In this document: positions 1 to 5,285 of the stretch, in pieces
Layout of the letters: each line of letters opens with the position of its first letter
How positions within the stretch are numbered: position 1 is the stretch's first letter
From: Syntrophobacterales bacterium
GTDB lineage: Bacteria > Desulfobacterota > Desulfobaccia > Desulfobaccales > 0-14-0-80-60-11
DNA length: 5,285 bases
Assembly: GCA_020052215.1 (NCBI GenBank)
Contig: JAGVPN010000083.1
Location: forward strand, 1-5,285
Reading direction: 5' to 3'
Notes under the pieces: model-generated
What the model was told of the DNA's origin: nothing
What the model saw: the letters and a program-made list of their open reading frames with translations, nothing else
Database searches by the model: none
Translations under genes and position numbers: made by a program

Positions 1-104
1 AGGTGCCGGGCGATCTGCAGTTTTTCGTCCACGTTGAGATTGGCGCCGGGGGTCTGTTCCCCGTCCCTCAGGGTCGTATCGAAGATAAAGATTTTGTGTG
101 CCAT
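1..104 (-). CDS. leuA: 2-isopropylmalate synthase, N-terminal fragment (cut by window edge)
   Basis: Only the first 34 codons and part of the next lie in the window. They read [20 protein letters not shown] followed by [14 protein letters not shown]. The DTTLRDGEQ block (residues 9-17) is the signature of the DRE-TIM metallolyase family; Arg13 and Asp14 are the expected catalytic and metal-binding residues. LeuA condenses acetyl-CoA with 2-oxoisovalerate, the first committed step to leucine, in the cytoplasm. The ATG is preceded by an AAAAAGG ribosome-binding site (112-118) with a 7-nt spacer, which supports this start. Citramalate synthase and homocitrate synthase share the same N-terminal motif, so the fragment alone does not settle the substrate. 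The position after ilvBNC-psd-pssA, where leuA is usual in Deltaproteobacteria, favours LeuA. Confidence 0.88.
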   Translation of the reverse strand, partial: MAHKIFIFDTTLRDGEQTPGANLNVDEKLQIARH

Positions 105-127
105 ATCGAAACCTTTTTATTTTTGGC

Positions 128-150
128 AGGGGCGGAGAGCGCACGCCCCT
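128..150. repeat. Short palindrome in the SGNH-leuA gap
   Basis: AGGGGCG (128-134) and CGCCCCT (144-150) are perfect 7-bp inverted arms around a 9-nt loop. On the minus strand the element begins GTAGGGGCG (152-144), the same nine bases that open the palindrome at 1303 on the plus strand. GTAGGGGC...GCCCC palindromes resemble small interspersed REP-like elements seen in many bacterial genomes. It is not a good terminator for the operon, because in the direction of transcription it is followed by an A-rich tract rather than a T run. Confidence 0.55.
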
Positions 151-168
151 ACGGTTAGGCAATTTATT

Positions 169-1275
169 CTAGTTATTAATAAGCTGGCGGCGCCGCACCA
201 GTCTGCTCTGGATAAGCCGGCTCAGGTAGCGGGCCGCGATTTCATGGGCCGCGGCGGTCCAATGACCTTCTTGATAGTATAAGCGCTCGATAGGTTGGCC
301 CGAGTGGGCCAACAAGGGGGTCAAGGACCACAGCATCATGCCGTTTTCCGCGGCGATATGTTGAATCGCCCGCTCATCCGGGGAGATTACCCGGGTCTGG
401 CGATACGCCAGTACTTCCTGGGAGACGGGAATATAAAACATCATCAGCTCACCGCCGGCCTGTTTCACTGCGGCGTTCAGTTGCTGGATATAGATCCGGG
501 TTAAGGGTTTATTGGCCGGGGTGGCATAGCCCCCGGCGCTCCCGCTATATGATACCACCAAACCTTTGGCGGCGTCAGGGCCGGTCTGGCGAACCCGTTT
601 AATCAGCCCCTGGACTCCCGCCTGCTTCACTAAATTGGCCGCCTGGGACCAGGAAATCAGCCAGTTGTAACCGGGCAGACGGTTAAGCGCGGTTTTTACG
701 GCGCTCCGGTTGCAGTTCAGGGGTTTAACCTGGAGTTCCCCTCTGGTGCCGATATTATAATATTCCCCCCGGGCGTTGTCCTCAAAATCGTTGCCAAAAA
801 ATCCCAGGGCGGTGAGGTCGGGATGAAATTTACGCCCCACCGTTTGGAAACTTTTCAATTCATAATCGGTGCCTTTGCCGGGACAACCGGCGTTCATCAC
901 TTCCACGGATAGGCGGTCGGCGCGCAAGTCTTTCTCTACCTGAGCGGCAAAAGTCTGGTCGTCATCGACGCCGAGCCCGTAGGTAAAAGAATCGCCCAGA
1001 AAGAGCACCCGGTAATCGGTCGGCTTCTTCTCCCGGTATTCCCGGCGGCCGCGCCACCCGAGAGAATTGTTGCTGTACCGGAAGGTAAAAACCCCGGGGA
1101 ACCTTCGCTCTCCCTGCTGACCGGGCACGGGAATATCGCCCAGTTCCGGGAGGCAGGCGAACCGCACCGGCCCCACCTCCTGGGGGCTGAAGTGCCTCAC
1201 GGCCACTTCGGCCACGGCCAAGGCCACCAGAAAACTCAGGAGCACGCCGATAATTCTAAAACAAAGTGACCTCAT
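169..1275 (-). CDS. Membrane-anchored SGNH/GDSL hydrolase-like protein, substrate unknown
   Basis: This 368-residue protein has an N-terminal hydrophobic segment (about residues 7-25), probably an uncleaved anchor or signal sequence, which would place the enzyme outside the inner membrane. SGNH-fold blocks follow in order. Block I is FLGDSFTYG with nucleophile Ser96. Block II is MNAG with Gly130. Block III is FFGND with Asn162. The C-terminal block is YYQEGHWTAAAHEIAA with His338. The usual acid two residues before that His is Asp in DGHW-type members; here it is Glu336. The family covers esterases, lipases and polysaccharide O-acetyl-modifying enzymes related to AlgX/AlgJ, so hydrolase versus transferase activity is open. 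The ATG at 1275 is chosen because it precedes the anchor, but no clear Shine-Dalgarno site is visible. The gene lies between pssA and leuA, where the conserved operon normally has nothing, and it has no O-acetyltransferase partner in view. Confidence 0.8.
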   Translation of the reverse strand: MRSLCFRIIGVLLSFLVALAVAEVAVRHFSPQEVGPVRFACLPELGDIPVPGQQGERRFPGVFTFRYSNNSLGWRGRREYREKKPTDYRVLFLGDSFTYGLGVDDDQTFAAQVEKDLRADRLSVEVMNAGCPGKGTDYELKSFQTVGRKFHPDLTALGFFGNDFEDNARGEYYNIGTRGELQVKPLNCNRSAVKTALNRLPGYNWLISWSQAANLVKQAGVQGLIKRVRQTGPDAAKGLVVSYSGSAGGYATPANKPLTRIYIQQLNAAVKQAGGELMMFYIPVSQEVLAYRQTRVISPDERAIQHIAAENGMMLWSLTPLLAHSGQPIERLYYQEGHWTAAAHEIAARYLSRLIQSRLVRRRQLINN

Positions 1276-1302
1276 GCTTTGCTGCTATCAAAGAGATGCG
1301 TT

Positions 1303-1326
1303 GTAGGGGCGGACCGGAGTGTCCGC
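1303..1326. repeat. GTAGGGGCG-headed palindrome upstream of the SGNH gene
   Basis: GCGGAC (1309-1314) and GTCCGC (1321-1326) are perfect 6-bp arms around a 6-nt loop, preceded by GTAGGGGCG at 1303-1311. The same 9-mer occurs in the opposite orientation at 152-144, so two related palindromes flank the SGNH gene in inverted orientation. The call as an interspersed REP-like repeat rests on the palindrome and the shared head; copy number in the genome cannot be seen here. Confidence 0.5.
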
Positions 1327-1329
1327 GCC

Positions 1330-1389
1330 TTTGGTGGCACAGGCTTCCAGCCTGTGCCACCGCACCGGCAAGATGCCGGTGCCACCAAA
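1330..1389. repeat. 60-bp composite palindromic repeat with two hairpins and inverted ends
   Basis: The element is bounded by 11-bp perfect inverted ends, TTTGGTGGCAC (1330-1340) and GTGCCACCAAA (1379-1389). Inside lie two perfect hairpins placed back to back. The first has 13-bp arms GGTGGCACAGGCT / AGCCTGTGCCACC around TCC (1333-1361). The second has 9-bp arms GCACCGGCA / TGCCGGTGC around AGA (1362-1382). The left outer arm can pair either with its hairpin partner or with the far end, giving two alternative folds. The text resembles a widespread family of bacterial intergenic repeats built on GGCACAGGCTTCCAGCCTGTG. It sits between pssA and the SGNH gene. No T run follows it in either direction, so an intrinsic terminator is unlikely. 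Confidence 0.75.
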
Positions 1390-1487
1390 AACTTTTCAGG
1401 ACAGTTGATGGAAAATGGCCATTTGCAAGCAACCTGGAAAAACCGTTCTGGGACAGGTAAAGGCGGTGCGGTCAATCAGGCCGGCTT

Positions 1488-2306
1488 TCAGGCCTCTCCC
1501 CCGCCTCCCAGGTCTAAACCCTCGGTAAGCTTCGGGGGCGGGGTCTCTCCTTCGCCTTTAGGCGTCAACGCCTCCCGGCGATGATACATAAAGGTGCTGA
1601 TGGGCCCTGAGGCCACATAAGCCGCCATGAGCACAAACCCCAGGATATTGGGTACCGCGGCCACCGCCACAAAGATCAGGACCAGGCCTACCAGGGTATG
1701 GAAAGGGTGACGCCGGAAAAGTTCCACTTTTTTGAAGCTGATGTACTTGATATTGCTCACCATGAGGAAGGACAGGACGTACATCATCCCCAGGATAAAC
1801 CTGGAGCCCTGGGGAGCCATTTCGCCCAGTTCATGGTAAAACGCCACCGACGCGGCCACCATCACGGCCGCGGCCGGGATGGGCAGGCCGTTGAAATAAC
1901 GGGGGTCGAAAGAACCCTGCTGGACGTTGAAGCGGGCCAGCCTCAGGGCCCCGCAGACCACGAAGAGAAAGGCCGCGGCCCAGCCGAACTGCTTAAAATC
2001 CTTTAAGGCCCAGAGGTAGGTCATAATCCCCGGGGCCACCCCAAAGGCCACCAGATCGGCCAGGGAATCGTACTGCACCCCGAAGCCGGAGGTGGTCTTG
2101 GTCATCCGGGCGACGCGCCCATCCAACCCATCCAGGATCATCGCAATCAGAATGGCCCAGGCCGCGGCGTAGAACCGACCGTCCATAGAGGCCACAATGG
2201 CGTAGAACCCGGCGAACAGGCTCCCGGTGGTGATCAGGTTGGGCAGCAGGTAAACGCCCCGAAAGCGGCGCCGGTCCTTCTTCTTACGTTTGCGGCGGAA
2301 ACTCAT
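1488..2306 (-). CDS. pssA: CDP-diacylglycerol-serine O-phosphatidyltransferase (phosphatidylserine synthase)
   Basis: The 272-residue protein transfers phosphatidyl from CDP-diacylglycerol to L-serine at the inner membrane, giving the phosphatidylserine that Psd decarboxylates. The CDP-alcohol phosphatidyltransferase motif is complete: Asp59, Asp62-Gly63, Ala66-Arg67, Gly76, Asp80 and Asp84, with the standard spacing. The N-terminus is strongly basic (RRKRKKKDRRR), then PNLITTGSLFAGFYAI begins the first of several membrane helices. The last 30 or so residues form a Pro/Gly/Glu-rich, probably disordered tail. The ATG at 2306 is chosen over an upstream in-frame ATG at 2363 because it has a GGGAGG site (2311-2316) just ahead and gives the normal family N-terminus. 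The start lies inside psd, whose last 23 bp overlap this gene, so translational coupling is likely. Pairing with psd makes phosphatidylserine synthase the best reading of the family. Confidence 0.94.
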   Translation of the reverse strand: MSFRRKRKKKDRRRFRGVYLLPNLITTGSLFAGFYAIVASMDGRFYAAAWAILIAMILDGLDGRVARMTKTTSGFGVQYDSLADLVAFGVAPGIMTYLWALKDFKQFGWAAAFLFVVCGALRLARFNVQQGSFDPRYFNGLPIPAAAVMVAASVAFYHELGEMAPQGSRFILGMMYVLSFLMVSNIKYISFKKVELFRRHPFHTLVGLVLIFVAVAAVPNILGFVLMAAYVASGPISTFMYHRREALTPKGEGETPPPKLTEGLDLGGGGEA

Positions 2307-2958
2307 GCCACCTCCCGATGATGCTGCTCCCGGCTTTGACCCGATCACCGGTCTTAACCTCAATCTGACTGTCCCCCGGCAGGTAGAGATCCACCCGGGA
2401 GCCGAAACAAATCAGTCCCAGCCGCTCCCCCCGGGCCAGAGGCTGGCCGGGTTTGACCCACGGGATGATGCGCCGGGCCAACAGCCCGGCGATCTGCACC
2501 ACCAGAACCCGCCGCCCTTTAGAACTTTCCAGCACCAGGGCCTGCTGTTCGTTGCGGCTGGCCGCGTCCTCCCGGGACGCCGCCTTGTACTCCCCGGGCC
2601 GGTGGCGCATTTCCATCACGGTGCCCGCCACCGGGGACCGGTTGACGTGCACGTCAAAGACGTTCATGAAGATGGCTACGTACCGGGCCGAGGTTTGGAG
2701 GAACTCGTTTTCGGCCACCTCGTCCACCCGGATCACCAGGCCGTCCGCCGGGGAGACGATTACCCCCGGCTCCGTGGGGATAGCCCTTTCCGGGTCCCGG
2801 AAAAAATAGGCGAAAAACCCGCCGGACACCACCCCCAAGCCGGTGATCCAGTGCCAGCCGCCCATCACCCCCAGGATGATCAGGACCACCCCGGCCAAAA
2901 TCAAGGGATAGCCCTGAGCCGCGATTAATCCTCGTCTGGTTGGGGAAAACGCAGACAT
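2284..2958 (-). CDS. psd: Phosphatidylserine decarboxylase proenzyme, short bacterial type
   Basis: This 224-residue protein is of the short Psd type. It converts phosphatidylserine to phosphatidylethanolamine at the inner membrane. Residues 17-52 contain hydrophobic segments that anchor it, and FFRDPER follows. The presumed charge-relay residues are visible as Asp72 in SPADG and His104 in FDVHVNRSPV. The self-cleavage site is Gly186-Ser187 in CFGSRVDLYLP; Ser187 would become the pyruvoyl cofactor of the small alpha chain (about 38 residues), leaving a beta chain of 186. All residues needed for processing appear present. The ATG at 2958 is preceded by a modest GCAGG-type site. The gene follows ilvC after 127 bp of inverted-repeat sequence and overlaps pssA by 23 bp, so the two consecutive enzymes of phosphatidylethanolamine synthesis are made from adjoining cistrons. 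Confidence 0.95.
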   Translation of the reverse strand: MSAFSPTRRGLIAAQGYPLILAGVVLIILGVMGGWHWITGLGVVSGGFFAYFFRDPERAIPTEPGVIVSPADGLVIRVDEVAENEFLQTSARYVAIFMNVFDVHVNRSPVAGTVMEMRHRPGEYKAASREDAASRNEQQALVLESSKGRRVLVVQIAGLLARRIIPWVKPGQPLARGERLGLICFGSRVDLYLPGDSQIEVKTGDRVKAGSSIIGRWHEFPPQT

Positions 2959-2960
2959 AA

Positions 2961-3035
2961 TTAACAGCCTGCCAGATGGGGAAAAAGGCGAAAAGGGGAA
3001 AAGGCGAAAAGGTTAAAGAAATCAAACTCTCTCAT
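2961..3035 (-). CDS. Possible 24-residue Phe-rich upstream ORF before psd (doubtful)
   Basis: An ATG at 3035 opens a 24-codon frame, MREFDFFNLFAFSPFRLF then PHLAGC, that ends with TAA only 2 nt before the psd start. Purine-rich sequence with GGGG and GGG lies about 10 nt upstream and could bind ribosomes. Seven of the 24 residues are Phe. The start lies in the loop of the inverted repeat at 2978-3078 and the frame runs through the downstream arm, so a translating ribosome would open that stem. The Phe content follows from a pyrimidine-rich TTTTCC tract, so the frame may be a composition artefact. No homologue is recognised. Confidence 0.15.
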   Translation of the reverse strand: MREFDFFNLFAFSPFRLFPHLAGC

Positions 3036-3078
3036 GGTTTATTCCCTTTTCCCCTCTTCCCCTTTTTCCCTTTTCGCC
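2978..3078. repeat. Purine/pyrimidine inverted repeat filling the ilvC-psd gap
   Basis: The left arm (2978-3012) is four near-identical 8-bp units of the form GGSGAAAA. The right arm (3045-3078) is its imperfect complement, made of CCCCTTTT-type units. The arms differ by about five mismatches and one gap and enclose a loop of some 31 nt. Transcribed from the minus strand, this would give a long mRNA hairpin starting 7 nt after the ilvC stop codon and ending about 19 nt before the psd start, leaving the psd ribosome-binding region unpaired. It lacks the U run of an intrinsic terminator. A role in mRNA processing or partial attenuation between the amino-acid and lipid genes is inference. Confidence 0.7.
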
Positions 3079-3085
3079 CAGCTGG

Positions 3086-4075
3086 TTATTTTTTCAACCA
3101 CCCCATCATGGCCCGGAGCTTTTTGCCCACCTCCTCGATGGGATGCTCCGCCTCCTGGCGCCGCAAGGCGTTGAACACCGGGCGCCGGGCCTGGTTTTCC
3201 AGGATCCACTCCTTGGCGAACTCGCCGGTCTGCACCTCATAGAGGATCTGGCGCATCTCCTCCCGGGTCTCCTCGGTGATGATGCGCGGCCCCCGGGTGT
3301 AGTCGCCGTACTCCGCGGTGTCGGACACCGAATAGCGCATGTATTCCAGGCCGCCCTGATAGAACAGGTCCACGATCAGCTTCAATTCATGGAAGCATTC
3401 GAAATAGGCGATTTCCGGGGCGTAACCCGCCTCCACCAAGGTGTCGAACCCGGCCTTGACCAGCTCGGAGACCCCGCCGCAGAGCACGGCCTGCTCGCCG
3501 AAGAGGTCGGTTTCGGTCTCTTCCCTAAAGGTGGTCTCCAGCACCCCGGCCCGGGTGGCGCCGATGCCCTTGGCATAAGCCAGGGCGGTGGCCAGGGCTT
3601 TCCCCGAGGCGTCCTGCTCCACCGCCACCAGGCAGGGAACGCCGGCGCCTTTCTCGTATTCGCTCCTCACCAGGTGGCCGGGGCCCTTGGGGGCCACCAT
3701 GATCACGTCCACCTTGGGGTCCGGCATAATCTGGCCGTAATGAATGTTGAAGCCGTGTGAGAAGAGCAGGGTCTTGCCCGGGCCCATGTGGGGCCGCAGG
3801 TCATTTTCGTAGAGGCTGGCCTGGACATGGTCCTGGGTCAGGATCTGGACCACCTGGGCGGCGGCCGCCGCCTCCGCGGCGGACACCGGCTTGAAGCCGT
3901 ACTTCACCGCCAGGTCGTAGTTCGGGGTTCCCGGCACTTCGGACACCAGCACGTCCAGGCCGGAATCCCTCAGATTGAGGGCCTGGGCGTGCCCCTGGGA
4001 GCCGAACCCGATGATGGCCACCTTCTTGCCCTTGAGCAGCCCCAAATCCGCATCCGCATCGTAGTACATTTTCAT
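3086..4075 (-). CDS. ilvC: Ketol-acid reductoisomerase, class I, with atypical cofactor loop
   Basis: The 329-residue cytoplasmic enzyme isomerises and reduces 2-acetolactate or 2-aceto-2-hydroxybutyrate, the second common step to valine, leucine and isoleucine. The N-terminal Rossmann domain has [17 protein letters not shown] with Gly23, Gly25 and Gly28, and His107 lies in FSHGFN. The C-terminal knotted domain carries the two-magnesium site: Asp190 and Glu194 in ETDLFGEQ, and Glu226 and Glu230 in [14 protein letters not shown]. Length fits class I. The beta2-alphaB loop reads [13 protein letters not shown] rather than the common GLRxGSxSxxKA, removing the Arg and Ser residues that bind the NADPH 2'-phosphate and introducing Glu46. 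The start is ATG 4075, which gives the normal family N-terminus [11 protein letters not shown], with AAGGGG (4088-4093) upstream. An in-frame GTG at 4108 would add 11 residues unlike the family. A candidate promoter lies just upstream, so ilvC may be transcribed partly apart from ilvBN. Confidence 0.97.
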   Translation of the reverse strand: MKMYYDADADLGLLKGKKVAIIGFGSQGHAQALNLRDSGLDVLVSEVPGTPNYDLAVKYGFKPVSAAEAAAAAQVVQILTQDHVQASLYENDLRPHMGPGKTLLFSHGFNIHYGQIMPDPKVDVIMVAPKGPGHLVRSEYEKGAGVPCLVAVEQDASGKALATALAYAKGIGATRAGVLETTFREETETDLFGEQAVLCGGVSELVKAGFDTLVEAGYAPEIAYFECFHELKLIVDLFYQGGLEYMRYSVSDTAEYGDYTRGPRIITEETREEMRQILYEVQTGEFAKEWILENQARRPVFNALRRQEAEHPIEEVGKKLRAMMGWLKK

Positions 4076-4119
4076 GGTATAATTTTTCCCCTTATGTCGG
4101 ACGGGCACGACCCGCCAGG

Positions 4120-4147
4120 ATTATCTTTAACACCGAAGAGCAATCAA
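4120..4147 (-). promoter_or_regulatory. Candidate sigma70-type promoter for ilvC
   Basis: On the minus strand TTGATT (4147-4142) and GATAAT (4125-4120) are separated by 16 nt. They match the -35 and -10 consensus at 4 of 6 and 5 of 6 positions. A transcript would start near 4113 and carry a leader of roughly 40 nt with the AAGGGG ribosome-binding site before ATG 4075. It would leave almost no leader for the alternative GTG at 4108, which agrees with the chosen ilvC start. The site lies just downstream of the palindromic repeat that separates ilvN from ilvC. This is pattern matching only. Confidence 0.35.
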
Positions 4148-4157
4148 AGACTATTAT

Positions 4158-4240
4158 TTGTCATTCTGAGCGCCGCGAAGAATCTCTCATTTTAAGGCAC
4201 AGAGATTCTTCACTCCGCTGCGCTCCGTTCAGAATGACAA
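4158..4240. repeat. 83-bp MITE-like palindromic repeat between ilvN and ilvC
   Basis: Outer arms TTGTCATTCTGA (4158-4169) and TCAGAATGACAA (4229-4240) are a perfect 12-bp inverted pair. Inner arms AAGAATCTCT (4178-4187) and AGAGATTCTT (4201-4210) are a perfect 10-bp pair around a 13-nt centre. Between them GCGCCGC (4170-4176) pairs with GCTGCGC (4217-4223) with one mismatch, and extra bases bulge on the right side. The sequence resembles the interspersed TGTCATTCTGAGCG...GAAGAATCT palindromes found in many bacterial genomes. No coding capacity is present, so any mobility would have depended on an enzyme supplied elsewhere. It probably widened the ilvN-ilvC gap. Confidence 0.8.
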
Positions 4241-4260
4241 CCTGGATGCAACCGTTTTGG

Positions 4261-4277
4261 GCTGACGGCTGACCGCT
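4261..4277. repeat. Short heptad repeat after ilvN
   Basis: GCTGACG GCTGACC GCT is two and a half copies of a 7-bp unit, starting 4 bp beyond the ilvN stop codon. It has no self-complementary arms, so it is not a terminator. It could be slipped-strand debris or a short interspersed heptad repeat; little more can be said. Confidence 0.35.
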
Positions 4278-4281
4278 TCTT

Positions 4282-4782
4282 TTAATCCTTCTTGCTCCGC
4301 TGGATAGCCAGGGTGCCAGTCCGGGCAACTTCCTGGATGCCGTGATTTTTCAACAGATCCAGTACCGCCCGGATTTTTTCGTGGTTGCCGGTGATCTCCA
4401 GGGTATAGGTGCTGGCGCTGACGTCCACCACCCGGCAACGGAAAATATCGGCAATGCGCAGGACCTCGGCCCGGGACTTGTCTTCGGCCTTCACCCTCAC
4501 CAGGACCATCTCCCGTTCCACGTGCTCCAATTCGCTCAAGTCCACCACCTTGATGATGTTGATGAGCTTGTGGAGCTGCTTGATGATCTGCTCGGTGATC
4601 TGCTCATCCCCGGTGGACACAATGGTGATCCGGGAGACTTCCGGGTCCATGGTTTCGGCCACGCACAGACTTTCGATATTGAAGCCCCGGCCGGAAAACA
4701 GGCCGGTAACCCGGGAAAGCACCCCGGGAGTATTATCCACCCAAATTGCTATGGTATGTCGCGGCTCCATCTTCGGATCCAT
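4282..4782 (-). CDS. ilvN: Acetohydroxyacid (acetolactate) synthase small regulatory subunit
   Basis: The 166-residue protein activates the catalytic subunit IlvB and confers feedback inhibition by branched-chain amino acids. The N-terminal ACT domain (about residues 8-80) begins HTIAIWVDNTPGVLSRVTGL, with Asn17 and Gly20 in the DNTPG effector-binding loop, and continues FSGRGFNIESL with Asn35. The C-terminal small-subunit domain spans about 90-160. Length fits the usual 160-170 residues. The ATG at 4782 is chosen because an AGGAGG site (4789-4794) lies 6 nt upstream; the family core starts at the second Met (4770), which has no such site. An upstream in-frame extension would run into ilvB and look unlike the family. 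Only 11 bp separate it from the ilvB stop codon, so the two subunits are cotranscribed and probably translationally coupled. The effector-loop residues look intact, so valine feedback control is likely retained. Confidence 0.96.
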   Translation of the reverse strand: MDPKMEPRHTIAIWVDNTPGVLSRVTGLFSGRGFNIESLCVAETMDPEVSRITIVSTGDEQITEQIIKQLHKLINIIKVVDLSELEHVEREMVLVRVKAEDKSRAEVLRIADIFRCRVVDVSASTYTLEITGNHEKIRAVLDLLKNHGIQEVARTGTLAIQRSKKD

Positions 4783-4788
4783 CTTCCC

Positions 4789-4793
4789 CCTCC

Positions 4794-4794
<1 letters not shown>
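4789..4794 (-). promoter_or_regulatory. Strong ribosome-binding site deciding the ilvN start
   Basis: AGGAGG on the minus strand overlaps the last base of the ilvB TGA stop and lies 6 nt before ATG 4782. This near-perfect match to the 16S rRNA tail picks 4782 over the second Met at 4770 and indicates tight coupling of subunit translation. Confidence 0.7.

Positions 4795-5285
<491 letters not shown>

Noticed and set aside
128..150. Intrinsic terminator before leuA
   Set aside because: The hairpin is followed by an A-rich, not T-rich, tract in the direction of transcription, and on the other strand there is no T run after it.
1330..1389. CRISPR array or riboswitch
   Set aside because: The hairpins are palindromic units without regularly spaced direct repeats and unique spacers, and the layout matches interspersed palindromic repeats better than any known riboswitch.
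1413..1424. AAATGGCCATTT 12-bp palindrome as an operator
   Set aside because: A single short palindrome far from any convincing promoter; no second copy or known regulator motif was recognised.
2654..3025. Minus-strand frame overlapping the 5' part of psd in another phase
   Set aside because: Its product is Gly/Pro/Arg-rich with no family resemblance, and psd itself is intact in its own frame, so there is no frameshift to explain.
4078..4083. TATAAT on the plus strand just before ilvC
   Set aside because: It points away from ilvC into antisense sequence with no gene, and no good -35 element was noticed upstream; probably chance.
4076..4108. N-terminal extension of IlvC from GTG 4108
   Set aside because: The extra 11 residues do not match the family, the AAGGGG site lies inside them, and the candidate promoter would leave almost no leader.

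Overview
The window is a slice of one bacterial operon, read entirely on the minus strand: ilvB (3' end), ilvN, ilvC, psd, pssA, an SGNH-hydrolase-like gene and leuA (5' end). From memory, the order ilvB-ilvN-ilvC-psd-pssA-leuA is a recurrent arrangement in Deltaproteobacteria/Desulfobacterota such as Geobacter. Together with the fairly high GC content and the protein sequences, this suggests an anaerobic desulfobacterial or Syntrophobacterales-type organism. The species cannot be fixed from this window.

Layout in transcription order, from high to low coordinates. ilvB (4794-5285, partial) and ilvN (4282-4782) encode the two subunits of acetohydroxyacid synthase. A 206-bp gap follows, holding an 83-bp palindromic repeat and a candidate promoter. 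Next is ilvC (3086-4075), ketol-acid reductoisomerase, with an unusual cofactor-loop sequence. A 127-bp gap is almost filled by a purine/pyrimidine-rich inverted repeat. psd (2284-2958) and pssA (1488-2306) overlap by 23 bp and encode the last two enzymes of phosphatidylethanolamine synthesis. A 211-bp gap holds two palindromic elements. Then come the SGNH gene (169-1275), a short gap with another palindrome, and the first 34 codons of leuA.

The ilv genes make the common valine/isoleucine intermediates and leuA commits the valine pathway to leucine. psd and pssA make the main zwitterionic phospholipid. The SGNH gene, for a membrane-anchored extracytoplasmic enzyme of unknown substrate, is the one member that does not belong to the usual cluster, and it sits between short inverted palindromes.

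I see no phage, transposase, CRISPR, tRNA or rRNA, and no convincing new multi-gene system. The most interesting points are the predicted NADH-type cofactor loop of IlvC, the SGNH gene inserted in a conserved operon, and the fact that every sizeable intergenic gap carries a different palindromic element.
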